In this document: piece after piece, positions 34,824 through 45,085 of the stretch
How the letters are laid out: every line of letters starts with the position of its first letter
Position numbering within the stretch: the first letter of the stretch is position 1
Assembly (NCBI RefSeq): GCF_000143415.4
Contig: NW_003314355.1
Location: 592,092-656,091, forward strand
Source: Selaginella moellendorffii
Lineage: Eukaryota > Streptophyta > Lycopodiopsida > Selaginellales > Selaginellaceae
Reading direction: 5' to 3'
Length of the DNA stretch: 64,000 nt
The notes under the pieces: model-generated
What the model was told of the DNA's origin: nothing
Seen by the model: only the letters and a program-made list of their open reading frames with translations
The model's database searches: none
Translations under genes and position numbers: made by a program

Positions 34824-37145
34824 ATGGCGGTGGAAACCGCGTCGCTGAGCGCTGCCGCGGCGGTGCGCTTGCTCCACCAGTGCTCCGCCAGGCGCGACTT
34901 AGCGCTGGGAAGATCCATCCACCAGATGCTCCTGGCGAAGAACAGGCAGCAAGAATCTGGATTGTCACCGCTCGTCGCCAACACACTGATCGACATGTAC
35001 GCCAAGTGTGGCAGCGTGGAGGAAGCGCGATGCGTGCTAGAATCCATGGGGAGCAGCGGCAGCACCATTCCAGACGTGGTGTCGTGGACGAGCCTCATCT
35101 GGGGCTACTCGCAGCGCGGGCAATGGGATCAAGCGATGGCGCTACTGGGAAGAATGCAGCAAGAGGGAGTAGCGCCCAATAGCTTCACGTTTGGATCCAT
35201 CCTCAAGGCGTGCAAGGATGTGGAAGCCGGGGCTCGGATCCATCGCTTCCTCCTCCAAGTCCGCCATGGCCAGATCCTCTACCACGACGTTTACGTTGCC
35301 ACAGCGCTAGTGGGCATGTATGGCTCTTGCGGCCATAGCGCCGCGGCTCGCGAGGTGTTTGACGCCATTCCCAGCGCCACCAAGAACATCGTCACTTGGA
35401 GCGCCATGCTGGGTACGTATGCCAGTGCTGCTACTGGCGATCATCCTGGAGGAGATCACTCACTTCCTTCTTCCTTCCCTTCTTCTTGCAGCAATGCTAG
35501 CGTGTGGAGGCAACAGGGAATGGAGCTCTTTTGGAGCTTCCTCAACGATGGAAGCCTGAGAGTGGACAAGGTAGTGTTTATCACTGTTCTTGGTCTTTGC
35601 AGTAACTTGACGCAAGGATGTTTCTGCCATAGCTGCGCTCTGGAAGCTGGATTTGCTGCTGATCCTGCCGTGTGCCATGCTCTCATTGTCACGTATGGGA
35701 GATGCGGTAGCTCTCCTCTCGCACGCCAAGTTTTCTCCGAGATGGTACGTAAAGATGTTGTCTCTTGGACTTCGATGATCAAGGCAGCGGACGCTGACGA
35801 GTGCTTGCTGCTCTTCAGGCAAATGCTGCTCGAGGGAGTGGCTCCGAACGAGCTCACGCTTGCGGAGGCTTTGCATTCGTGCTCGCTCGCTCCCGACCTC
35901 CCCGCCACCTTTGCTCTCGGCCAATGCGTCCACGCGTGTGCCAGGGAGCTCGGCTACGAGACCGACGTCGTGGTTGGAACTTCGCTGATCAACATGTACG
36001 CCAAGTGCGCCGCTCTGCCTCAAGCCGAGGCCATCTTCCATCTCCTGGCGACGAACGCTCGAACGAACTGCGTGTGCTGGACGGCGATGATTACCGCAAA
36101 TGCCAAGGCAGGGGAATGGAAGCAGGCCATCCGACTCTACAGGCAAATGCAGCTGCAAGGCATCGCTCCCAACAGGGTTTCCTTCATTGCAGCTCTCTCG
36201 GCGTGCTCCACGCCCGAGTTTCTGGCCACCGGGAAGCTTGTCCACTCTTGCACTGTGGAGCGGGGGCTGGAGAGTGACACAATGGTGGCGAACGCAGTCG
36301 TGAGCATGTATGGCAAGTGTGGAAGCACAGAGGACGCGAGGAAGATGTTTGACGGGATGAAAAGGCGCGACAGTGTCACTTGGAGTGCAATGCTTGCGGC
36401 CATCGCGCTGGCCGGGGAGCTAGATAGCCGCGCAAGAAACGAGCAAGCTTTGCTTCTCTTCGCAAGCATGCAGCTCGAAGGGGTGAAACCAACAAAGGTG
36501 ACGCTTGTTTCGCTTCTAAACTGCTGCTCTGACTTGGCTGCTGGCAGGATGATCCATTCCCGCGTGCTTCTCGATCGCCGGCCCGACGGAGGCGAGCTGG
36601 AGGTTGCGCTGTGGAACGCCGTCGTTAACATGTACGCGAGATGTGGATCACTGGACAGCGCTGCTCGCGAGTTCCATGGAGCACAGGCAAGAGATTTCAT
36701 TTCCTGGAACGGGATGATCACCGCGAGCGCACAGCACTCGCGCTGGAGTGACGCGGTGGCTTACTTCCAAGAGATGCAACAGGAGGGCGTGGATCCGGAC
36801 GAGGTGACAATGGTAACTCTGCTCTTCGCGTGCAACCATGCCGGATTTGTGGAGCAGGGCTGCAACTACTTTGCGTCGATGAGCAAGGACTATGGGCTGA
36901 GCCCGCGACTTGAGCACAGCGCTTGCGTGCTCGACATGCTGGGACGATCGGGGCATGTCGAAGTCGCGCAGGAGATGTTGAAAGACTCGGCTTGCAGCGA
37001 TCCTGTGCTGTGGACATCGCTGCTTGGATCTTGCAGAGTTCATGGCGATTTGGAGCGCGCAAGAGCGGCGTCCGGCCAAATTCTCGATGTCAATCCCGCG
37101 AGTTCTTCCGCTTATGTGGTCTTGTATCAAGCTCAAACCGTGTAA
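34824..37145 (+). CDS. Pentatricopeptide repeat protein, PLS class with short E-type end
   Basis: Intronless, 773 residues from the ATG at 34824; the frame is open further upstream but has no ATG there. PPR motifs fill the protein, with many copies of the consensus pieces NTLIDMYAKCGS, VVSWTSLIWGYSQ and MQQEGVAPNSFTF. The C-terminus has an E-like motif (LLGSCRVHGDLERARAASGQ) and stops soon after SSSAYVVLYQAQTV, so E+ and DYW domains are absent. PLS proteins bind organelle RNA, usually for C-to-U editing; without DYW it would need a partner in trans. No confident transit peptide is visible from this start. Residues around 196-222 are an unusual Ser/Pro/Gly-rich insertion between repeats that resembles an intron. 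Confidence 0.9.
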   Translation: MAVETASLSAAAAVRLLHQCSARRDLALGRSIHQMLLAKNRQQESGLSPLVANTLIDMYAKCGSVEEARCVLESMGSSGSTIPDVVSWTSLIWGYSQRGQWDQAMALLGRMQQEGVAPNSFTFGSILKACKDVEAGARIHRFLLQVRHGQILYHDVYVATALVGMYGSCGHSAAAREVFDAIPSATKNIVTWSAMLGTYASAATGDHPGGDHSLPSSFPSSCSNASVWRQQGMELFWSFLNDGSLRVDKVVFITVLGLCSNLTQGCFCHSCALEAGFAADPAVCHALIVTYGRCGSSPLARQVFSEMVRKDVVSWTSMIKAADADECLLLFRQMLLEGVAPNELTLAEALHSCSLAPDLPATFALGQCVHACARELGYETDVVVGTSLINMYAKCAALPQAEAIFHLLATNARTNCVCWTAMITANAKAGEWKQAIRLYRQMQLQGIAPNRVSFIAALSACSTPEFLATGKLVHSCTVERGLESDTMVANAVVSMYGKCGSTEDARKMFDGMKRRDSVTWSAMLAAIALAGELDSRARNEQALLLFASMQLEGVKPTKVTLVSLLNCCSDLAAGRMIHSRVLLDRRPDGGELEVALWNAVVNMYARCGSLDSAAREFHGAQARDFISWNGMITASAQHSRWSDAVAYFQEMQQEGVDPDEVTMVTLLFACNHAGFVEQGCNYFASMSKDYGLSPRLEHSACVLDMLGRSGHVEVAQEMLKDSACSDPVLWTSLLGSCRVHGDLERARAASGQILDVNPASSSAYVVLYQAQTV

Positions 37146-37237
37146 AAATGCAAGCTCGTTTAGGGCAAAAACTCATTTTTAAATTTCGGCCGTCGGATCA
37201 ATCCGACGGTTGTAAGGTATAGATGCTGGGTTTCTAG

Positions 37238-37255
37238 GTTTAGGTTTAGGGTTTG
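37238..37255 (-). promoter_or_regulatory. Telo-box cluster upstream of the uS11 gene
   Basis: TTTAGGTTTAGGGTTTGG on the plus strand contains the reverse of AAACCCTAA plus a second near copy, about 26 bp before the ATG. Telo boxes are typical of plant ribosomal-protein promoters. Confidence 0.7.
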
Positions 37256-37280
37256 GCGGGGAGCTCGGGCGGCAGCAACC

Positions 37281-38054
37281 ATGGTGAGCGATCGGCGCGA
37301 GAGAGCTTGGCGATGATGCTAATGGGTGTGTGATCTTGGCAGTCGGGCAAGAAGAGGACCAAGGAGGTGAAAGAGGAGAATGTGACCCTGGGACCGTCGG
37401 TGCGCGATGGCGAGCAAGTCTTCGGCGTGGCGCACATCTTCGCCTCCTTCAATGACACCTTTGTGGTGAGGGTTTTGTGGAATCTCTGTTTGCAAGAAAC
37501 CGCTGAAATCTTTCTTCTTTCGTTACTACTAGCACGTCACCGATCTCTCTGGGAAAGAAACGCTCGCCCGAGTCACAGGTACCAGTGCCTTTCCGAGATC
37601 CAAGTGATTGATGGCCTTCGTTTTTCTAGGTGGCATGAAGGTGAAAGCCGACAGGGACGAAGCCTCTCCCTACGCTGCCATGCTCGCAGCCCAGGACGTC
37701 GCTGCCAAATGCAAAGTGAGAGAGCTTTCTTCTCGAATCATGTTTTCTTTTCCTTTGTTTTGCGTTCTAACTTGGTGAGCTCGATGTTCCAGGACTTGGG
37801 AATCAATGCGCTCCACATCAAGCTACGGGCCACCGGCGGTAACAAAACAAAACAGCCCGGACCCGGCGCACAGTCTGCTCTGCGCGCTCTTGCTCGTTCC
37901 GGCATGAAGATCGGCCGAATCGGTACGTGAAAAGAACAAAATTCTCTTGTCACCGGACTGGTACTAAGTTGGATTCAATCTTCCAGAGGATGTGACTCCG
38001 ATTCCAACTGACAGCACGAGGAGGAAGGGTGGTCGTAGGGGTCGCCGTTTGTAA
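37281..38054 (+). CDS. RPS14: Cytosolic ribosomal protein uS11 (S14)
   Basis: Six exons, 37281-37283, 37343-37465, 37533-37578, 37630-37715, 37793-37922 and 37987-38054, give 151 residues in frame. The first exon is only the ATG, followed at once by a GTGAGC donor. The protein begins [18 protein letters not shown] and contains [46 protein letters not shown] and [13 protein letters not shown], with the Arg-rich end [11 protein letters not shown]. This is the complete uS11, a 40S platform protein near the 3' end of 18S rRNA and at the mRNA exit channel. Length equals that of other plant S14 proteins (150). The promoter carries telo boxes. Confidence 0.97.
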
Positions 38055-38780
38055 GGAGCGACTTGATCTCTGTTCTGTTTTTCCAGCTCTGAAGAGTATC
38101 TAAAAACTCGTTGAGGTGTCTATTTGGAAAAGTTCTCCTTGCTGCTTGCCTCGCATCTCAACTTCCATTTTCCCTTCTCATACTTCGCAGGATATAAAAT
38201 TGTTGGTTTGTCTCCGATCATAAAATCGTATGCATAATCCAGAATCTGTTGGCCATGATTCCAAAACTAGGCTAAAACATACAAGGGAAATGAATCATAT
38301 TCAGGGTTGTGGTCGTAAGTATTCAGAAAGAGGAAGAGGTGTATCCTTTTGAGATCAAGATCCAAGTGATAAACCCTAGGTAGATAAGCCATGATCGGAC
38401 GGTCACTGGCTCAAATAGTATATATATAGATGCCTCTTCAGCGGGGCTTTGCCACCAAAGATCATCGTGATCCAGAGTCCCTTTCCCTAGGTAGAAGAGC
38501 CGCCCAGGATGGACGCTCAGGGCGATGAGATCATGGGCCAGAAGAACAGGATTCCGGAGCAACGTGTCCGACGAGAGCGCTGCCAGCACCATGAGTGACA
38601 CGGATGTGAGCAATGCTGATGCTACATTGCATCTCAAGGCCCCCAATTCGGCAGATCTTAGTGGCGGTGCTGCTGTTAGTTCTCGACATACTCTGTTTCC
38701 CCTAACCACCACTTTATCATTTTCTCCATGTAAATATATAGAAGTCTTGTGTCAACGTCCACATGAATCTCTTGCCTTGG
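38055..38780. other. 3' flank of uS11 and unassigned sequence
   Basis: Open frames exist on both strands at 38323-38785 but neither has a recognisable domain, and they overlap each other. They may be part of a copia 3' LTR adjoining the RNase H fragment at 38790. Confidence 0.35.
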
Positions 38781-38789
38781 ATTAGACTC

Positions 38790-39240
38790 CAGTCTGTCTA
38801 TCTACACTCCCACTCAGCTGTGAGAGTGTATAACGCGCATATCTTCACGATGTTTGAAACTTGTCTTTGCTCAAAGCTTTTGTCATAATGTCTGCTGTCA
38901 TCTGCTTTGTTGAAACATATCTTTGTTGAAACAGGCTAGAACCTGCTCTCAAATAAAATGTACCTTTATCTCGAAGCGTTTGGTGCAGCCATGGAACTTA
39001 GGATTCTTCGACAACTCAAGCACACTTCGATTGTCACAAAACAAAGTCACTGGCTGCTACACTGGAACACCAATCTGCTCCAGAAAATCTTTCATCCACT
39101 TCGCTTCTTGAGCTGCTGTTGTTGCATCGGCCTCAGTGGATGAAAGTGCCGTGATTGCTTGTCGCTTGCTGCTCCAGCTGACAAGTCCACCTTCCAGGAA
39201 GAAAAGATTGTAGATAGCCAGCCTAGAGTCTAATCCAAGG
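38790..39240 (-). mobile_element. Ty1/copia RNase H fragment
   Basis: The minus-strand translation gives GGLVSWSSKRQAITALSSTE, then AQEAKWMKDFLEQIGV, LFCDNRSVLELSKNPKFHG and CTKRFEIKVHFI. This is the C-terminal RNase H of a copia polyprotein; the family usually reads NPVFHARTKHIEIDYHFI. It is close to intact up to a stop at about 38955 but isolated. Confidence 0.8.
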
Positions 39241-39339
39241 TGGCAAGAGATTCATCTGGACGCTGAAATGAGTGGACACAAGACTTGTATATACTTACAT
39301 GGAGAAAATGACAAAGTGGTCGTTCGGGAAATAGAGTAT

Positions 39340-42200
39340 TAGGTATCGGAGCAAACGATGATCTCATGGGCAAAACAAGACCACCCAGCGAGCACCAAGG
39401 CTACGCGACTCTAGATCGCATGACCGCTCGACTGCAGCAGCAAAAGAGGAAGGGAAAAATCCGTGCTGTAGAAAAGTTCATTCAAGATCAGGGTTGGAGC
39501 AAAGCATCACCGATCCCTCTCTTTACAGGCACAGATTTTGAGAATTGGGCGAAAGTGATTTCATTCCTCTTTCTCCGGGACAACTGTCTTCGAGTTGTCC
39601 AGGGGACAGAGCTTAAGCGACGAAGACGAATGGCAGGTCAGAAATGATAAGGCAGTCTCCACCATGGGGATTGGCTTGGGAAAATTGCACCACCACCACC
39701 TGGATATCACGAAGACTGCAGAAGAGAACTAGACAGCCTTTTGGGGAACCAAGTAGAGATTTCAAAGGTTGAGTTAAAATCTAAACTTTTTGGCTTAAAA
39801 ATGGCAGCAGCAGCTTTTCTAGGAAGGCTGAAGTCGGTGCTCTCCCAGCTGTCAAGTCTAGGTGAAGCAGTCACCGAGAATGGTAAGCAAGCAGTTCTTC
39901 TCAATGCTTTGGTTCGCCCAGAATTCAAATCATTGAAGAGTATGCTCAAGAACTCAATGAAAACCTTCATTGAAATGCAAGCAGCTCTTATCAATGAAAA
40001 AAACCAGCTGAAGACCAGACACCCACAGATACAACCACAACCACAGCTTTGTTTGTCAACTCAAAGCAAACAAAGAATTCTCCAGGTAGAGGAGGCAGTG
40101 CTAGCAGTTTCAAGGCTGGTGCGAGCAACAGTGCGAGCAGTTTCAGGGCTAGCAATGTTGGAGACAGTAACTCACACGAGCGTAAAGGTGAGTGCAATTA
40201 TTGTAAGCGGGTTGGATATTACGCCAGAGAATGCCGAGATAGGTTAGTAGGGTGTCCTCGATGATTGGGGGGAAAGAACGCCAAGACTGGCTATATAAAC
40301 CAGTCAAGAGCTCTCATGGTAAGAGCTATTCCAGAACCTGTGTTTGTTCAGCAGCAGGATCAAGACGTAATCTGGCTGGACATAGCAGCAAATATGCACA
40401 TGACAGGCAAGCGAGAAGCTTTCCTGAACCTCAGGAAAATTTCTATGGGCAGGCAGGTTGGTTTAGGAGACAAGAGTCTTCTTTCAGTTGTAGCAGTGGG
40501 TACAGTTCAAGTAAAGCTGGCCTCAGGAGACCTACGACAGATCAGGAACATGTATTTTGTTCCAGGCTTGGCGTATCATCTTTTCTCAATCGGTGCAGCT
40601 TCTGACAACGGTTTTTATTTTATTTTTAACGCCAAGCAGGCTATTATGCGAGACGAGAAGACAGATCAAGCAGTGGCTTATGGACAACGCTATTCTGGAC
40701 TTTATAAACTCAACGCCACCATGGTTGTTCCAGACAAGCAGTCAGATCGAGCACTCTCAACTCAAGCGAGTAATCTCCAGTTGTGGCATGAGCGTCTAGG
40801 CCATGTGCATGAAGACGCCCTCAAAGCAGTGTCCAGAGATCAAGCACGTGCACAAGAATTCGAGTTTACAGGCAAGCTTGAATTTTGTGAGGCTTGTGTG
40901 CTAAAACTTTATTCTAAGTAACAACATGTGGCACGCACATCATTTCCAAAGTTTTCAGAATCCAAGAGCAGTCAGCCTCTTGAGCTCGTTCACACAGATG
41001 TGTGTGGGCCTCTCCATGTCCAAAGTCATTGTGGAATGAGGTATTTTTTGACATTCATTGATGACTTCTCACGCTACACAGTCGTGAGACTTTTGCCCAA
41101 GAAATCTGAAGTTCTTGATCTGGCAAGCAGCTCAAGACTTTACGCAATGACAGAGGTCGCAAGTACAAGTCACGAACTTTTATGAAGCTGTGCAATGAGA
41201 GCAGTATCCAGCAGCAGTTTACAGCTCCAGATAGTCCTGCTCAAAATGGAGTTGCTGAAAGAATGAACCGGACTCTTATGGAGAGGAGAGTGCACATAGT
41301 ATGCTTATTCACGCATATCGTTCTGGGCTGAGGCGATTAATACAGCCACATATATTCGCAATCGAGTGCCTACCCAGCCTCTTGCAGACGTCTTTGGACC
41401 GGGAAGCAAGTCAGCTTGAGACATCTACGAGTTTTTAGATAAAAGTTTCTAACAGTCATTGCAGAAAATTGGAGCCGAAGAGCATTCCTTGCATCATGGT
41501 TGGCTATTGTCTCGAGACATCGTCTTTACAACATGGCCACCAGATCAATTCTTATCAGCAGAGATGTCAAGTTTGATGAGAAATCTCTTTACAAGCTCCT
41601 GAGACTCCATTGATGAAGAGGACGTTTCTAAGGCATCTGGGCCGCAGCAGTCCACGGCCAGCAGCAGCTGCGAGCTCAGCAGCCTCAGCCTCAGCAGCAG
41701 GTCGAAGCAGAGCAGCAGCCTCCACTCGAGCCCAGTCCTGTCACACTCGAGCAAGAAGATGAAGCAGTTATGCCATTTGATGACGGCTTCATTTCTCCAG
41801 GTTTGTTTGATGAACCAGAGGAGGAGTCTCCACTAGGGCAGCCACAAGCAGATGGCTGCAAGATCTCAGCAAGAAGTCGATCCAATTATTCCTGGGAAAC
41901 CTTATCAAACTGTCACACGCAGTGGGGGAGTTAGCTATTTATTGCAAGCAACTCACGATGCTCAAAACTCTGACCTCAAATTGCTATCGATGATGGAGCA
42001 GCTTCCTCCTGATCCACGCACAGTTTGTGCAACTCTCCAATCACACCATGGAAGGCTGCTATGCAAGAGGAGTACAACTCTTTAATATGTAACAGCGTTT
42101 GGGAGTTTGTTTCTCTCCCACCAGGTAGGAAAATTGCCAATACCAAGTGGCTATTCAAGTGCAAATTGGATGCCACTGGAGCAGTGACTTGACATCGAGC
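39340..42200 (+). mobile_element. Ty1/copia retrotransposon, degenerate, 3' truncated
   Basis: It opens with TTAGGTATCGGAGC (about 39338-39351), a near match to the Met-tRNA primer site, then gag (39366 on: FTGTDFENWAKVISFLFLRD), a zinc knuckle CNYCKRVGYYAREC (about 40190) whose His is Tyr, and a protease region where WLDIAANMHMTG replaces the usual DSGA motif. GAG-pre-integrase (LQLWHERLGHVHEDAL), the integrase core (LELVHTDVCGPLHVQSHCG, TFIDDFSRYTVV), a Gln/Ser-rich linker and the beginning of RT (AMQEEYNSLICNSVWEFVSL) follow. Frameshifts and stops separate the parts; most of RT and RNase H is absent. Confidence 0.85.
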
Positions 42201-42439
42201 TCACTTTGTTATATATCACAGGATTCTACTCTTCCTACATAGCAGCCTTCCACTTTTGGTGATTAGAGAGTTGCATAAACTGTGCATGGTTCAAGAGGAA
42301 GCTACTCCATCACTGACAGCAATTTGAGGCAAGAGTCTTGAGCATCATAAGCTGCTAGCAATAAATAGCTAACTCACCCACTGCGTGTCATAGTCTGATA
42401 AGGTTAATTGGATTGGTTTCTTGCTGAGATCTTGCAACG

Positions 42440-42640
42440 ATGGGAGTACTAGGCTCTACTTACAGCTGCTCTAGTGAAGACTCCTCCTCTAGTTCATCAA
42501 ACAAACCTGGAAAAATGAAGCTGTCATCAAATGGTGTAACTGCTTCAACAAGACTGCTTGAGTGGAGGCTGCAGCTCTACTTCGACCTTCTACTGAGCAG
42601 AACTTTCCCCAGTTTGTGCCCGCTGTGTCGATCGCCAGAA
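42440..42640 (-). repeat. Inverted copy of the copia linker region
   Basis: The plus-strand reading SSSSNKPGKMKLSSNGVTAS corresponds to the antisense of 41690-41840 (SSGSSNKPGEMKPSSNGITA). It forms an inverted repeat with the main copia copy. Confidence 0.7.
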
Positions 42641-43112
42641 TTGCTGGGCATTGCGAGAGGAGGAGGAGCCGTGGATGAGGGCGATTTCATATGCAACTAC
42701 AACGAGCTTGCAGCACAATTGTGAGAGGCAATCCAGGCCGAGGAGTACCAGCTGCAATCGTGGCGATGTGGCTCGAGCCTGAAGAATATACTTAAATGCT
42801 TGCAATGCCCATTTGCTGCAAATGCAAACTTTAACTTTCATTCATATTGTTTTGTTCTCAAATAGCACCTTTTTTGGGAGTTTTTTCATTGTTGAGCATG
42901 CCATCTTTTTTGTTGATGTGTAATGATTTGAGCTGTTTGGAAAACAGCTTAACTTGATCCACCATTTGCTTAACCTCGCCAATACTCCTTCCTGAGTCCT
43001 TTGGAATTCTATGTATCTGAGACTCCAACAAACTAGAACTCTCCCTCTCTAGAAATAAACACTTCAGTTAGTAAATAGATCAGAAATAACCTTTGTTCGT
43101 CATAGAGTTAGC
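42641..43112. other. Unassigned sequence between copia pieces
   Basis: No domain is recognised. It probably includes degraded copia flank. Confidence 0.3.
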
Positions 43113-43575
43113 ATGCACATCATTTCCAAAGTTTTCAGAATCCAAGAGCAGTCAGCCTCTTGAGCTCGTTCACACAGATGTGTGTGGGCCTCTCCATGTC
43201 CAAAGTCATTGTGGAATGAGGTATTTTCTGACATTCATCGATGACTACTCACGCTACACAGTCGTGAGACTTCTGGCCAAGAAATCAAGCTTATGCAAAA
43301 GTTTCTAATAGTTGTCACAGAAAATTGGAGCCGAAGAGCATTCCTTGCATCATGGTTGGCTATTGTCTCAAGACAAAAGCTTATCATCTTTACAACATGG
43401 CCACCAAATCAATTCTTATCAGCAGAGATGTCAAGTTTGATGAGAATTCTCTTTACCAAGCATCGTTATAAAAATCCTGAGACTCCATCTTACGCTTTAT
43501 TTTATGATGACGTTTCTAGCCGCAAGTGCATGGCCAGCAGCAGCCGTGAGTTCAGCAGCTTCAGCCGCACATCGA
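43113..43575 (+). mobile_element. Second copia integrase fragment with internal deletion
   Basis: 43113-43295 repeats 40937-41112 almost exactly (LELVHTDVCGPLHVQSHCG; DDYSRYTVV for DDFSRYTVV). 43296-43480 repeats 41445-41590. The 330 bp between them in the first copy are missing. It ends at about 43575 inside the linker, where a RING-finger gene begins on the other strand. Confidence 0.8.
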
Positions 43576-44002
43576 CGTGCTGCGAGTAGCAAGGCCTGCA
43601 AAATCGATGCGAACAATCGGTTCGAACGAGACGATCCCAAGGAATAACGCTCAAGCAAATCGGGCATTCAAAAGAGGAAGAATCGCTGCCAGTCAACGAC
43701 GACGATGCGGGACTGGCGCTCTCGAGATCGTCATTGATAGCTCGCATTGCCTGATTACCATGATCAGCGATGTGAATCAACGAGGAATTACGGCCGGTAG
43801 AGATTTCCAGGGCCTGGAAGCCGAGGAGGAATCGGCTGCAGCGATCGCAAAAATTCGAGCTTCGAGGGTCCTGCGCTCCAATCGCCACGGTCTGATTGAT
43901 CGTGTACACGCCAGACAGCGCCGGCGACGGGGAATCCTGCCTCCTCCTCTCAAGCTTCGCGATCAACTCATTGCGATCGCCTGGAACACCTGTAGGGCAC
44001 AC
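43576..44002 (-). pseudogene. RING-finger gene cut off by copia sequence
   Basis: The minus strand reads GVPGDRNELIAKLERRR, a SAP-like helix after a good acceptor (CCCTACAG, about 44000). A spacer with CDRCSRFLL follows, then FECPICLSVIPWDRLVRTDC and SHRFCRPCYSQ, the first six ligands of a C3HC4 RING. The last Cys pair is missing: the frame passes into copia linker DNA at about 43575. RING proteins are mostly E3 ubiquitin ligases. 5' exons upstream of 44002 were not identified; an acidic stretch at 44064-44140 reads better on the plus strand. Whether a transcript survives is unknown, but the zinc finger is incomplete. Confidence 0.65.
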
Positions 44003-44267
44003 ATAAGCGACACAAGTCTGTATTCCCGAATCAGGTTAAAATGTAGGGTCAAGATCGATCCGTGTGATCGTAGATTCCGAAAGCGAGGAGGAGAATAATG
44101 AGGACAGGCGAAGATATCGCCCGTCGAGGAGGATCAGTGTTTGTTACCTTCGGTTAGATCGCACTGCAAGAACTCGACGGAGTGACAGCGGTGAGGATTA
44201 CTCGCTGGTACTATGGTGTATAACTCCAAAGTCCACACCTCACCTCATACAATCTGGGGATGTTTAA

Positions 44268-44870
44268 GTTGCTAGCATCGAAGATGAAGCCACTGCAAAT
44301 TTCTTCCGGGAGAGCTGCCACTCGGGACGATGATTTTGCTGCTAAATTTGCATTTGCAACTTGGAGGCAGAGAGGTGGACGCCTTGGCGAGAATGCGGTG
44401 AGCACAGATCTGGGAGGGGGAAGGCGCATCCACGAGGAAAATCGTCTCCAGCGGCCTCGAGCTTCCTTGCTAATCTGGTCATGGAAATGTCTGGAAAGTG
44501 TGGGCACTGGGATCAAGATTCTTTCTCGTGGAACATTGCGATCGCGGCATTTGCCCGTTGCCTTGGCACTCTTTTTCTCGATGGCGAGCATCCAATTATT
44601 TCTCTTGGCAGCTATCAATGCCGATCCGGTGGACATCCACACGCTAGTCGTCGCTGCTGGGGCCTGGATCACTTGTGCCAGCCAAGAGCACATTCGAGCC
44701 TCATTCGGCTTCCAATTGAGGCACTCGGTTGCAGCTCGGACACTGGCATCGAGAAGAATCGTTGGAGCTACACTAGCCTTGGACTCTTCCCCACTCCTTC
44801 ATTCTCAAGCGCTGAAATTTGGCTCGACGCTAGGAACTCCGCCTCGTCTAGCTTCTCAAGCATCTTAAGT
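44268..44870 (+). pseudogene. PPR gene remnant (block A)
   Basis: Pieces in two frames read GRRIHEENRLQRP, SFLANLVMEMSGKCG, DSFSWNIAIAAFARC and VDIHTLVVAAGAW, which are parts of PLS-type PPR repeats. No continuous frame exists. A shorter relative (RIHQEYRLQRH, IHALVSSLH) lies at about 45850-45965. Confidence 0.65.
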
Positions 44871-45013
44871 GCTCCATGATCGCGGAGATGCTGTAGTCTT
44901 AGCTCTTGGCTTTGCCCATCATCCCGAGATCTCTCACCAGGCACGGTAGCTTGCAAGATGCAAAGGCGAAGAACAAGCGCGGTTGCCCATTCATACAAAA
45001 AAATTTGATTAGG

Positions 45014-45072
45014 TCTCTGGCTGTGGATTCGAACCCGTGACGTTGCCAATATGTTTCTTTATTCTAGCCAGA
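45014..45072 (-). repeat. tRNA-like repeat, copy 1
   Basis: On the minus strand a perfect B box GGGTTCGAATCC (45025-45036) sits between the 7-bp inverted pair TCTGGCT/AGCCAGA (45016-45022 and 45066-45072), followed by a run of seven T. It looks like an acceptor stem and T arm without D and anticodon arms. Related copies are at about 48219-48268 and 51425-51475. Confidence 0.4.
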
Positions 45073-45085
45073 TATCCGGCCATCA

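Noticed and set aside
35456-37136. Long minus-strand frames through the PPR gene
   Set aside because: They are shadows of a GC-rich intronless gene; only the plus frame shows PPR motifs.
38323-38785. A 129-residue frame (minus) overlapping an 87-residue frame (plus)
   Set aside because: No recognisable domain, mutual overlap, and position next to a copia RNase H fragment make an LTR or flank more likely.
43577-44098. A 173-residue plus-strand Arg-rich frame
   Set aside because: It is antisense to the RING-finger exon, which has ordered zinc ligands and a good splice acceptor.
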